Source: Actinoalloteichus hymeniacidonis
GTDB lineage: Bacteria > Actinomycetota > Actinomycetes > Mycobacteriales > Pseudonocardiaceae
Assembly: GCF_014203365.1 (NCBI RefSeq)
Contig: NZ_JACHIS010000001.1
Location: 806,001 to 870,000 of the forward strand
Direction: 5' to 3'
DNA length: 64,000 nt
Both the position numbers and the translations under genes were made by a program. Under the pieces are notes generated by a model, which saw only the letters and a list, made by a program, of their open reading frames with translations, had not been told where the DNA came from and did no database searches. This document shows positions 51,226 to 62,227 of the stretch, in pieces (position 1 is the first letter of the stretch; each line of letters begins with the position of its first letter).

Positions 51226-52401
51226 TCAGCTGTGGTGGTCGCCGAAGGCCCCGCCCTCGGCGAAGGCCAGCCGGGCGAAGCGTTCGCCGATCCGGCGATG
51301 ACTTTCGGTGTCCGGGTGCAGATCGTCGGGCAGCGGCAACTCCTCGACGTCGGCCGGGCCGTAGAGCTCCCGGCCGTCGAGATAGTGCAGCCTCGCGTCA
51401 TCGACTTGCCGCTGGGCGACGATCCGGGCCAGCTCCGCGCGAATGGTCGTGAGGGTGAGTCTTCCGGCGGCGACCTCGGCGGGATCGCCGGTGGCCACGA
51501 AGCGCGACTGTCCCGAGGTGAACGCCTCGATATCGAAGGCGCCGGGACCGGGGGTGTCCTCGTGGATGGGACAGGACACCGGTGAGACGACCAGCAAGGG
51601 CGTGTCGGGATGTCCGTCGCGGATGGTGTCGAGGAAGCCGTGCACGGCAGGCGGGAAGGCACGCATCCGCATCAGATCGGCGTTGACCAGGTTGATGCCG
51701 ATCTTGACGCTGATCAGGTCGGCCGGGGTGTCCCGCATGACCCTGGCGGTGAAAGGGTCGAGCAGCGCGTTGCCACTGAACCCCAGATTGATCAGGTCCA
51801 CCTCGGCGTTCGTGGCGGCGACTGCGGGCCAGCTGCTGCTGGGGGTGGCGGCATTGGCACCCTGGCTGATCGAGCTGCCGTGGTGCAGCCATACCCGGCG
51901 CTCGCCGGTTGGTACCGGTTCGACGGGAGCATCGGCACGCAGGGCGACGAGCTCGGTGGTCTCGCGGTGCGGCAACCAGATCTCGACCCTCTTCATCCGC
52001 GCGGGTAGCTCGACGAAGCGCAGCGTTCCCGGCCCGCCCGGCTTGGTCTCCGTGGTGCCCGTCGCCAGGTCGATGGCCACGACGTTGCCGCCGTCCACAC
52101 TGGCCTGGGCGGTGAGCTCGCCGTCGATGCACAGGTCGTACACGCCTGCAGGCCAGGACGGCCCGCCCACATAGAGCTGGGTGGTGCGCAGCGTGGTCAA
52201 CTCGATGGTGGTGGCCTCGGTGCGAAAGACCAGCCGCACGCCGGACGGCTGCGTCACCGCGTCGGCGAGTAACCCACCCGGACTCTGGGCGACGGCCCAC
52301 GCGGGTAGTCGTCGCAGTAGGACCCCGGTCGCGGTCTGCTCTAGTTCCAGAGCGCCGTACACGAGCTCCTGGGTGATCGGCACGTTGATCGATGGGTGCA
52401 T
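51226..52401 (-). CDS. SGNH/GDSL-type hydrolase
   Basis: Esterase or acylhydrolase of 391 residues. Residues 1 to about 165 form a beta-rich N-terminal domain; the C-terminal SGNH domain follows. The nucleophile block is HHGSSISQG with Ser176 (GSS in place of GDS, as in the GDSL_3 group), the oxyanion Gly/Asn in GFSGNALLD, and the Asp/His pair in LPDDLHPD near the C-terminus. No signal peptide. The ATG at 52401 has GGCGGAG just upstream; the longer frame beyond it is not family-like. It is convergent with the lipase and divergent from the comF-like gene. Substrate unknown. Confidence 0.85.
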   Translation of the reverse strand: MHPSINVPITQELVYGALELEQTATGVLLRRLPAWAVAQSPGGLLADAVTQPSGVRLVFRTEATTIELTTLRTTQLYVGGPSWPAGVYDLCIDGELTAQASVDGGNVVAIDLATGTTETKPGGPGTLRFVELPARMKRVEIWLPHRETTELVALRADAPVEPVPTGERRVWLHHGSSISQGANAATPSSSWPAVAATNAEVDLINLGFSGNALLDPFTARVMRDTPADLISVKIGINLVNADLMRMRAFPPAVHGFLDTIRDGHPDTPLLVVSPVSCPIHEDTPGPGAFDIEAFTSGQSRFVATGDPAEVAAGRLTLTTIRAELARIVAQRQVDDARLHYLDGRELYGPADVEELPLPDDLHPDTESHRRIGERFARLAFAEGGAFGDHHS

Positions 52402-52583
52402 GACTCCGCCCGTTGTGTTCGAGTCCCGATGGGCACGACAGGACCGACGTACCGGACACCGGGGTGCTGGGGAACTGCGGCGGTGCCCAACGGCGTGATC
52501 GAAATCCGTGCCTCCGCCTGCGAGGCTACGGAAGATCGCCCGGCCGCCGCGCGGGTCGAGCACGGTCGGATGGCAGCGTGCGA

Positions 52584-52589
52584 CAGGGT
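52584..52589 (+). promoter_or_regulatory. Candidate -10 element for a leaderless comF-like gene
   Basis: CAGGGT ends seven bases before the ATG at 52597; the first base departs from TANNNT. Confidence 0.35.
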
Positions 52590-52596
52590 GTGCGCT

Positions 52597-53292
52597 ATGC
52601 GTGTTCTGTCCAATGCTCTGCGTGATCTCTCGGATCTGGTGTTCCCATCGACCTGCGTGGGTTGTTCGGCAGCGGGCGATTCGCTGTGTCCGGACTGTGT
52701 CGCGGAGTTCGGCCCGCCGATGCCGGTGCCGGGCCTGCCGCGATCGGTGTCGGCGCCCTGCTTCGCGTTGGCCCGGTACTCGGGGGCGGCTCGGCAGGCG
52801 GTGGTCGCGTACAAGGAGCGCGGCGAGCGGTCGCTCGCCCGACCGCTGGGCCTGCTCGTCGCGGCGGCCCTGCCGTTGTTGTCGTCGGGGTCGTCCGCGC
52901 AGGCGGCGTCGGAACCGTGGCTGGTGCCCGCGCCCTCCCGGCCCGCCGTCGCGCGGCGCCGGGGCGGCAACCACGTCGAGCGGCTACTGCGGATCGCGGC
53001 GAGGACGGTGGCGGAGAACGGAACGCCCTGCGCGCTGGCGCCGTGTCTGGTGTTGGCCGCCGGGGCGGCGGAGTCGGTCGGGCTCGACGACCGGGAGCGG
53101 GCGGCCAATCTGGCGGGGCGGGTGCGTGTCCGACCGGCCGCGTTGCCACCGTCGGGCACCCCGGTGATCCTGGTCGACGACGTGCTGACCACGGGCGCGA
53201 CCGCAGGCGCCGCGATCACGGCACTCGCCGAGGCGGGCGTGCCGGTCGCCTCGGTCCTGGCATTGACCTCCGCACACCGGGATCGGCGGTAG
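52597..53292 (+). CDS. ComF family phosphoribosyltransferase-like protein
   Basis: A 231-residue protein equivalent to Rv3242c. The N-terminus has a four-cysteine zinc finger (CVGCSAAGDSLCPDC), followed by the PRTase fold with the PRPP-binding motif PVILVDDVLTTGATAG near residues 185-200. In competent bacteria ComF helps DNA uptake; in actinobacteria its job is not established, and nucleotide salvage has been suggested. ATG 52597 gives the expected MRVLSNALRDLSDLVFPSTC; the longer frame upstream lacks conserved sequence. It precedes hpf and secA, as in mycobacteria. Confidence 0.88.
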   Translation: MRVLSNALRDLSDLVFPSTCVGCSAAGDSLCPDCVAEFGPPMPVPGLPRSVSAPCFALARYSGAARQAVVAYKERGERSLARPLGLLVAAALPLLSSGSSAQAASEPWLVPAPSRPAVARRRGGNHVERLLRIAARTVAENGTPCALAPCLVLAAGAAESVGLDDRERAANLAGRVRVRPAALPPSGTPVILVDDVLTTGATAGAAITALAEAGVPVASVLALTSAHRDRR

Positions 53293-53770
53293 CACGTCGT
53301 CGCCCCTCGCGGGTCGGTGCGTCATTCGATCTTCAACCGAATGGCTGTATCGAGCAAGCGACATTCGGGGGAACTCGAACGGCTTCCGGCTCGTTATCCA
53401 GATATGACACGGCCGGACGCGCGCAACTCAGCTCGGATTTCCGAGCCGGGTTTTGTCGCGTTGGGTACCACCCAATCGGGTGATATGAAGATCTTTCGGG
53501 GCCGTGTGGCGGGGGTAAAAAGCCCCTGTCAAGCATGGCAATCACGTTCCGTAGCTGCGGTTCGTCCCCCAAGTCGGGTCTGTCATCCAGGTAACAAGCG
53601 GGCTAACGTCCAGCGCTACCAGCGTCCGTTCGTTGCCGAACGGCACGGTTGAACAGCGCAGAAGGAGGGGATAAGTACAGCCATCGAGTGATTGATGCCG
53701 AGCCCGTCCGGGTGAAGCCAACGCTCGAGCCCAGTGAAGTGTCACTCGCACGACTGCGAGGAGGTCGCGA
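53293..53770. other. Long intergenic region upstream of hpf
   Basis: 478 bases without a credible gene. It contains a comF terminator-like hairpin (53431-53446), an inverted repeat TTGGGT-ACC-ACCCAA at 53461-53475, a GGGG...CCCC stem around 53512-53525 with an A-rich loop, and an AAGGAGGGG run near 53662 not followed by a start at proper distance. It probably carries the hpf promoter and a leader; I recognise no known riboswitch. Confidence 0.4.
53431..53446 (+). terminator. Hairpin with T run after the comF-like gene
   Basis: GCTCGGA (53431-53437) pairs with TCCGAGC (53440-53446), followed within five bases by TTTT. One of the few classical intrinsic-type terminators in the window. Confidence 0.5.
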
Positions 53771-54457
53771 ATGGACATCGTCGTCAAGGGTCGCAACGTA
53801 GAGGTGCCCGAGCACTACCGGGCACACGTGGCGGACAAGTTGGATCGCCTCGAACGTTACGACCGCAAGGTCATCAGCTTCGACGTGGAACTCTTCCACG
53901 AGCCCAACCCCAGGCAGACGAAGAACTGCCAGCGAGTGGAGATCACCGGCAAGGGCAAGGGGCCGGTCATCCGGGCCGAGGCCACCGCCGCCGACTTCTA
54001 CGCCGCGTTGGACGGCGCCGTCGCCAAATTGGAGAGCAGACTCCGCCGCGCACACGATCGGCGCAGGGTCCACTACGGGCGACGTAATCCCACATCGGTG
54101 GCCGAGGCCACCGCAATCGTTCCCGACGTGCTGCCGGACGCGACCACCGGCCACATCAATGGCAAGCGAGGGAGCACAGCCGTGTTGAAGGCGACCGAAG
54201 TCGAGACAGCCGAGCCTCAGCAGGACGACGCCATGCCTGCGCAGCGCTGGCAGGACCTGCCCGCCGCGCACGAGCCCGGCCAGATCGTCCGCGAGAAGGT
54301 ACATCCCTCCACGCCGATGACCGTCGACCAAGCCCTCTATGAGATGGAGCTGGTCGGCCACGACTTCTACCTCTTCTCCGACGCGGAGAGTGGTCGGCCC
54401 AGCGTGGTGTACCGCAGGCGTGGCTTCGACTACGGAGTGATCCAGCTCGCCGCGTGA
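53771..54457 (+). CDS. hpf: Ribosome hibernation promoting factor, long form
   Basis: Binds the 30S decoding centre and, in the long form, pairs ribosomes into inactive 100S dimers in stationary phase. It has 228 residues: an S30AE domain to about 95 (MDIVVKGRNVEVPEHYRAH, AEATAADFYAALDGAVAKLESRLRR in two parts), a charged linker and a C-terminal dimerisation domain from about 175 (VREKVHPSTPMTVDQALYEM, SVVYRRRGFDYGVIQL). GAGGAGG seven bases before the ATG gives a strong ribosome site. Equivalent to Rv3241c upstream of secA1. Followed by a strong hairpin. Confidence 0.94.
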   Translation: MDIVVKGRNVEVPEHYRAHVADKLDRLERYDRKVISFDVELFHEPNPRQTKNCQRVEITGKGKGPVIRAEATAADFYAALDGAVAKLESRLRRAHDRRRVHYGRRNPTSVAEATAIVPDVLPDATTGHINGKRGSTAVLKATEVETAEPQQDDAMPAQRWQDLPAAHEPGQIVREKVHPSTPMTVDQALYEMELVGHDFYLFSDAESGRPSVVYRRRGFDYGVIQLAA

Positions 54458-54554
54458 GCTGCCCGCCTCGGCAGGCGCACCGACCCGCTCCCCGAGGCGA
54501 TGACGATGCCCCCGATCGACAGGACGCGATGACAAGCGTGTCCGATCGCACCGC

Positions 54555-54592
54555 CTCCGCCCCGCCGCGCCCGTTCGCGCGGCGGGGCGGAG
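54555..54592 (+). terminator. Strong hairpin after hpf
   Basis: Perfect 15-base stem (54555-54569 and 54578-54592) with an eight-base loop, about 100 bases after the hpf stop. Confidence 0.7.
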
Positions 54593-54766
54593 TGCTGCGG
54601 GCGCAGCGATGCCACGCGCCGTACCGGGCGGGTCACCCGTCGGTACCTGGGCGGACGTCGCGAGCGGCTGCCCGACGCGGCTGCACCGACGGCTGTGCGT
54701 TCGAGAACGTGTCCGACCACCTTGCATCCCCCGATGGGTGATCGGGCATTCTTAAGGAGGGCATCC
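54593..54766 (+). other. secA upstream region
   Basis: No gene. A small stem CCGAT/ATCGG (around 54731-54746) sits just before a very strong ribosome site AAGGAGG at 54754-54760 that serves a short frame overlapping secA (next entry). The secA promoter is probably here, but no pair is clear. Confidence 0.4.
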
Positions 54767-54882
54767 GTGTCGAGCGGCCCCGCCGCGAGCTGCATGTATG
54801 CCGTCTGCACCCTGTCCATGCCTACGATGGCGGCAAAGCGTCCTGACCGGGCGCATGACGATCAGCTAGTGAGGTCGACCGC

Positions 54883-57810
<2,928 letters not shown>

Positions 57811-57826
57811 TCGGCTAGTTCTCAGG

Positions 57827-57858
57827 CGGCGGGGCAGGCGGTAGCGCCTGCCCCGCCG
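57827..57858 (+). terminator. Strong hairpin after secA
   Basis: Perfect 14-base stem (57827-57840 and 57845-57858) with loop GTAG, 16 bases after the secA stop. Confidence 0.75.
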
Positions 57859-57934
57859 ATCTGTCGGTGGCACCGATCCGAATCGATGGGTGATCCGCAG
57901 GTTGGGCTCGCTCGGGGCGGTACCGTGCGGCGCC

Positions 57935-58624
57935 CTACCGAGGCCGCCGACCGTCTTGCGCGACGGGCCGCCCTCTTCCGAGCCCGGTCAGTGGGGGTAG
58001 TTGGAGTTCGGTGCCCAGCCAGCGTGCACCGCGTAGTTCGAGCCGCAGTGCGATCGCTGCGACGCGATCCCGGATTCGAACGGGCGCGGTCGCCTCGATC
58101 GCCCGCTCGCCGACCTGTTGGGCATGAACCCGAAGCAGCCTGCTCGGCGGGATACGGCCCGGTGCGTGCCCGACCCGTGGCGTGATCCGACCGTGTAGCT
58201 CGGGGATCAGCAGCCTGCCGAGCTGTGCCCGGGACCGCCTGCCGTCGAGGATCTCCACCAGCGCATGCAGGGTCTGTCTGGCGATGCGATGCGCCGACGG
58301 GCGGTGTCGATCGGACGGGTCCGGCGCCGCACTCCGGGAAACGGAACGCGGCGTGACCTCGATGGGCGGCGCCGACCCACCCGTCACCTCGGCAAGCCTG
58401 CGCAGCATCGGGCGTGGGACCGACTCGGGCCTCGCCCCGTCGACATCGAGCCCGGCGGTCTCGAAGGCCACCGCCGAGCGCGCCGCGGCCGTTCTCGCCG
58501 CGACCTCCGGACCGGGCGGTGGGTCCGGACACCCGGCCGTGGACACCGGATCCTGCAGCACGAGCCCGGCGAACACCGGCCGCCACAGCTCGGCGGTGTC
58601 CTCGGAACAGAGCAGCGCGGTCAT
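57935..58624 (-). CDS. Rv3235 family protein (DUF6459)
   Basis: A 229-residue soluble protein of an actinobacterial family of unknown function. The first 100 residues are variable and Pro/Ala-rich. The conserved core is HRIARQTLHALVEILDGRRSRAQLGRLLIPELHGR, here given as RQTLHALVEILDGRRSRAQL plus LLIPELHGR, then a two-stranded part (LLRVHAQQVGERAIEATAPVR, AAIALRLELRGARWLGTELQL region). GGGAGGAAG a few bases before the ATG at 58624 fixes the start. Rv3235 also lies close to secA1 in mycobacteria. It converges on secA. Confidence 0.82.
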   Translation of the reverse strand: MTALLCSEDTAELWRPVFAGLVLQDPVSTAGCPDPPPGPEVAARTAAARSAVAFETAGLDVDGARPESVPRPMLRRLAEVTGGSAPPIEVTPRSVSRSAAPDPSDRHRPSAHRIARQTLHALVEILDGRRSRAQLGRLLIPELHGRITPRVGHAPGRIPPSRLLRVHAQQVGERAIEATAPVRIRDRVAAIALRLELRGARWLGTELQLPPLTGLGRGRPVAQDGRRPR

Positions 58625-58732
58625 CGTCTTCCTCCCGGCGGGGACAGCGGTCGGGGAGTAGAGCGACCAAGCCGGTGGATCCGTACCGATTCCGCCGAAT
58701 ATCACCTGGATGTGTCGCCGCCGAGTAATTCC

Positions 58733-58738
58733 TAGACT
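58733..58738 (+). promoter_or_regulatory. Candidate -10 element for a leaderless HAD gene
   Basis: TAGACT ends seven bases before the GTG at 58746. Confidence 0.55.
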
Positions 58739-58745
58739 GGCGGGC

Positions 58746-59168
58746 GTGACCCTTTCAGGACTGGTCGTCGACTTCTTCGGGGTGCTCACCGACGTCGACG
58801 GGATCCCCGATCGCGAACCACCGCTGATATCGGTCGTGCGTGCCGCCCGCGCCAGTGGGCTGCGTACCGCTCTGTTGTCCAACGCCGAGGGCGCGCCGGA
58901 CGACGAGATGTTGGCAGGCTTGTTCGACGCGATGGTCGTCTCCGGCGAGGTCGGCCTGTTCAAGCCGGACCCGGAGATCTACCGGTTCGCCGCCAAACGC
59001 CTGGACCTGCCGACCGGCGCCTGCGTCTTCGTCGACGACCTGCCGACCAACGTCGAGGGCGCCGTCCGGGCGGGCATGGTCGGCGTGCACCACCGGACGG
59101 TCCAGGCCACCGTCGAGGAACTCGCCGTGTTGTTCGACCGGGACTTCTCCGCCGAACCGACCGGGTGA
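58746..59168 (+). CDS. HAD-like hydrolase, cap-less short form
   Basis: Haloacid-dehalogenase superfamily protein of 140 residues, shorter than most because the cap domain is minimal. Motif I is VVDFFGVLTD with nucleophile Asp9; the usual second aspartate (DxD) is replaced by Phe, as in dehalogenase-like rather than phosphatase members. Motif II is LRTALLSNAEG, motif III Lys in GLFKPDPEIYRFAAKRL, motif IV VFVDDLPTNVEGA. GTG 58746 is chosen for the TAGACT seven bases upstream and the conserved start. Substrate unknown; weak or no phosphatase activity would be expected. Confidence 0.82.
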   Translation: MTLSGLVVDFFGVLTDVDGIPDREPPLISVVRAARASGLRTALLSNAEGAPDDEMLAGLFDAMVVSGEVGLFKPDPEIYRFAAKRLDLPTGACVFVDDLPTNVEGAVRAGMVGVHHRTVQATVEELAVLFDRDFSAEPTG

Positions 59169-59210
59169 GCCCGGCTCCCGCAGGCCGGCGTCCGACCCGC
59201 GCGGCCGTTC

Positions 59211-59981
59211 TCAGGCGCCCGCCGCCAGCCGCCTGCGCGTCAGCTCGAAGGTGAGTACCGCCGCCGCGCTGGCGACGTTCAGCGATTCGACGCCGCCTGC
59301 CAGCGGGATCGAGACCCGGCCCATCACCGATTCGGCGACCTCGTCGGAGACACCATCGGTCTCGCCGCCCAACACGAACGCCACCCGCCGAGGCAACTCG
59401 ACGTCGAAGAGTGTCGTCTCGCCGTCGGCTGCCATCGCGAAGAGCGAGAAACCGGCCTCGATCAGTTCCTCCGCCGCGCTCGCCGCCGTCGCCGCCCGCA
59501 GAATCGGCGCCCGGAACGCCACGCCCGCCGAGGCCTTCACCACCAGCGGGTCGATGGAGGCCACGCCGCGTCGGGGCACCACGACCCCGCCGATCCCCGC
59601 TGCGGTGGCGGTGCGCAGAATCATGCCGACGTTGGCCGGGGTGGTGATGCCGTCCAGCAGCAGCAGCGTCTCGGGCATATCCCGAGGTGAGGACAGTGCG
59701 GCGGTCAGCGTGCGCATCCTCGGCGCGACCACATCGGCCAACACACCCTGATCGTGTCTGCCGTTGCCTGCCAGCACCTTCACCCGCTGAGCGGTGGCCC
59801 GCTGCACGGCGACCCCTCGACTCCTCGCGGCCTGGATGATCTCCCTGGCGACCGCCCCGACGGCGTTCTCGGCCAGAATCACCTTGTCCACGGCCAGATC
59901 GGGGTCCTGCAGGGCTTCGAGCACGGGCTTTCGTCCGTAGACCGTGACGAACCGGTCCTTCGGAGAGACATCGTTGGGCAC
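59211..59981 (-). CDS. TrmH/RlmB family rRNA 2'-O-methyltransferase
   Basis: SPOUT-class RNA methyltransferase using S-adenosylmethionine, 256 residues. An N-terminal RNA-binding substrate domain (FVTVYGRKPVLEALQDPDLAVDKVIL) is followed by the knotted catalytic domain with motif 1 ANVGMILRTATAAGIGGVV, motif 2 VAFVLGGETDGVSDEV and motif 3 PLAGGVESLNVASAAAVLTFEL, the last with the SLNVA loop that binds the cofactor. Most similar to 23S rRNA Gm2251 methyltransferase RlmB, but other TrmH members are possible. GTG start. Divergent from the acyltransferase gene with only 43 bases between. Confidence 0.88.
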   Translation of the reverse strand: MPNDVSPKDRFVTVYGRKPVLEALQDPDLAVDKVILAENAVGAVAREIIQAARSRGVAVQRATAQRVKVLAGNGRHDQGVLADVVAPRMRTLTAALSSPRDMPETLLLLDGITTPANVGMILRTATAAGIGGVVVPRRGVASIDPLVVKASAGVAFRAPILRAATAASAAEELIEAGFSLFAMAADGETTLFDVELPRRVAFVLGGETDGVSDEVAESVMGRVSIPLAGGVESLNVASAAAVLTFELTRRRLAAGA

Positions 59982-60024
59982 GACGAGCAGGATCGCACGA
60001 CCGTAGGTGTGTCAGGATTCGTCC

Positions 60025-61500
60025 ATGCCGGATCGACTCTCCGCCCTGGATGCGTCCTTCCTCTATCTGGAGGATCCGACTACTCCCATGCACGTCGGCA
60101 CGGTGTTGCTCTTCCAGCAGCCCCGGTCGACGAACCGCAGGCCCCCGGGTCGGGCGCGTGCCGCCGAGGACGTCGGGCGGATCGGCGGTCTGGAGTACGG
60201 GCGGATCGCCGCGTTGATCGAGCAGCGGCTGCCGCTGGCCCCCCGGTATCGGCAGAAGGTCGTCCAGGTTCCCGGAATGCTGGCGCGGCCGGTGTGGGTC
60301 GACGATCCCGACTTCGATCTGGACTACCACCTGCGCCGTTCCGCACTGCCTCGGCCGGGCAACGACGCCCAGCTCGCGGACCTGGTCGCCCGCCTGATGT
60401 CCCGGCCACTGGATCATTCCCGTCCGTTGTGGGAGGCGTATGTCGTCGAGGGGCTGAGCCGGAACCGCGTCGCGCTCATCACCAAGACGCACAACGCGAT
60501 GGTCGACGGCATCGGCGGCTTCGACATCGGCCAGGTGATCCTGGACGACGAGCCGACCGCGCCCCGCGTCGGCGACGACCTGTGGATGCCGGAACCGGGA
60601 CCCAACCCACTGCAACTCGTGCTCGACGCGGCGAGCGAGGCCGTGCGCAGACCGGGCGAGATCGTGGAGAACGCGCGAGTCGCCGCGATGGACGTGGCGG
60701 CCACGGTCCGCAACGTCGCGGAGGCCCTTGGCGGAGTCGCCTCGGCGGTCCGCACCGCCGCGCGGCCGACCACGCGGGGCCCGCTCAACGTGAGCATCTC
60801 CGTGCAACGTCGGTTCGCGGTGACCAGGACGCGGTTGGCGGACTATCGGAAGGTGCGACGAGCCCATGGCGGGACGGTGAACGACGTCATCCTGGCGGTG
60901 ATCGCGGGCGCCTTGCGTAATTGGCTGCTGTCGCGGGGCGAGGTGGTCACGGCGGCGAGCACCATCCGGGCGATGGTGCCGGTGTCGGTTCGCGGTTCCG
61001 GTGCGGGGGAGCCACCCGAGGCGGAGGAGCTCGCCGGGCCGGTGGCGGGGAACAAGGTGTCCGCCTATCTCGTTGAACTGCCGGTGGGGGAGCCGAGCGC
61101 GACACTGCGATTGCATCACGTCGGTCATGCGATGCGTGCGCATCAGGAATCGGGCCAGTCGGTGGCCGCCAGTGCGCTGGTCCGCCTCTCCGGGTTCGCC
61201 CCGCCGACGCTGCATGCCCTCGGGGCGCGCGCCGCGAACTCATTCTCGCGCAGACTGTTCAATGTGGTGGTCAGCAACGTTCCCGGACCACAGGTGCCGT
61301 TGTACGCGGCAGGGACGAAGATGGTGGGGATGTTCCCGGTGGTGCCGCTGGCCAAGCACCAGGCCCTGTCCATCGGGGTGGGTTCCTACGACGGCGGCGT
61401 TTACTTCGGGCTCAACGGCGATCGGAATGCGATGTTCGACGTGGACGTGTTGGCGGGGATGATCGACGAATCCCTCGATGAGCTGTTGGGGACGGTGTGA
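60025..61500 (+). CDS. Wax ester synthase/diacylglycerol acyltransferase-like protein, altered active site
   Basis: Member of the WS/DGAT family (491 residues), which makes storage lipids from acyl-CoA. The family opening is clear (LSALDASFLYLEDPTTPMHVG), as are DHSRPLWEAYVVEGL, VNDVILAVIAGALRNWL, and the C-terminal DUF1298 motifs NVVVSNVPGPQVPLYAAG and LSIGVGSYDGGVYFGLNGD. The catalytic motif HHxxxDG reads HNAMVDG (His156, Asn157, Asp161, Gly162): the second histidine, taken as the general base, is Asn. Activity may be low, changed or lost. The next gene overlaps the stop. Rv3234c (tgs3) is the positional relative. Confidence 0.88.
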   Translation: MPDRLSALDASFLYLEDPTTPMHVGTVLLFQQPRSTNRRPPGRARAAEDVGRIGGLEYGRIAALIEQRLPLAPRYRQKVVQVPGMLARPVWVDDPDFDLDYHLRRSALPRPGNDAQLADLVARLMSRPLDHSRPLWEAYVVEGLSRNRVALITKTHNAMVDGIGGFDIGQVILDDEPTAPRVGDDLWMPEPGPNPLQLVLDAASEAVRRPGEIVENARVAAMDVAATVRNVAEALGGVASAVRTAARPTTRGPLNVSISVQRRFAVTRTRLADYRKVRRAHGGTVNDVILAVIAGALRNWLLSRGEVVTAASTIRAMVPVSVRGSGAGEPPEAEELAGPVAGNKVSAYLVELPVGEPSATLRLHHVGHAMRAHQESGQSVAASALVRLSGFAPPTLHALGARAANSFSRRLFNVVVSNVPGPQVPLYAAGTKMVGMFPVVPLAKHQALSIGVGSYDGGVYFGLNGDRNAMFDVDVLAGMIDESLDELLGTV

Positions 61501-62003
61501 TGCGGATCTACGTTCCGGCGACGGTGGCGATGCTGCGGTCGCTGTTGGCCACCGATGAGCTGGTGCCGGTGAGCGGCACGGCCTTCGCGCTGACGCCGAT
61601 GTTGCGTGAGTCCTATGCGACCGGCAGTACCGAGGAACTCGAGTACGCCGCATTGATGGAGGCCACCAGGGGCTCGGTCCGGCTGCTGGCCGCCGAGTTC
61701 GCCGAGGACCCGAAGGTGCCCGCGCGCCGGGTGGTGGTCGCAGCCGACGTGGACGAGGTGACGCTGCGGCCGGATCTCGATGCCGCGGTGGTGCGGGTCG
61801 GCGGGCCGGTGCCGTTGCGTGCCATCGCCGCGGTGCACGTCGACGATCCGGATGCCGAGGACGCCGTCCGCGCCGCCGCCGAGGTGATCGACGCGGCCGA
61901 TCTGGGCGACGACGATGCCGAGTTCGCCCTCGGCGAGGCCGAGGATCACGAGCTGGCCTGGTACGCGGTGCAAGAGGTGCCGTTCCTCCTCGAACTGATG
62001 TGA
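61500..62003 (+). CDS. DUF6912 family protein
   Basis: A 167-residue acidic soluble protein of a conserved actinobacterial family without known function. Conserved elements are RIYVPATVAMLRSLLATDEL, GTAFALTPMLRESYATGSTEELEYAALMEA (as GTAFALTPMLRESYA and EELEYAALMEA), RRVVVAADVDE, AIAAVHVDDPDAEDAV and DHELAWYAVQEVPFLLELM. The ATG shares its A with the stop of the acyltransferase gene (TGATG), so translation is coupled. Pairing with the acyltransferase is noted, but no functional link is known. Family assignment is from memory of the pattern. Confidence 0.75.
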   Translation: MRIYVPATVAMLRSLLATDELVPVSGTAFALTPMLRESYATGSTEELEYAALMEATRGSVRLLAAEFAEDPKVPARRVVVAADVDEVTLRPDLDAAVVRVGGPVPLRAIAAVHVDDPDAEDAVRAAAEVIDAADLGDDDAEFALGEAEDHELAWYAVQEVPFLLELM

Positions 62004-62227
62004 TGCGCTGGTCGGTCACCTTGGGTAGGTGCGGACATCCGGGCGGTGACCGACGAGCGAGTGGGTCCTGCGCTGCAACGATGCAGTGCGCGGACGCGGG
62101 GCCGACGCAGGCGGAGACCTGGCTGAGCTCGTGCCAGGATGGGGCGGGCGTTCGTGGCCGTACCCCGGTCGGACGCCCGCCGACCCTGTACGCCGCCGTA
62201 CCGACGCCCGAGGAGACGACCCCGCTC

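Noticed and set aside
53293-53770. Possible cyclic-di-AMP or cobalamin riboswitch before hpf
   Set aside because: Characteristic conserved blocks could not be found; only generic inverted repeats are present.
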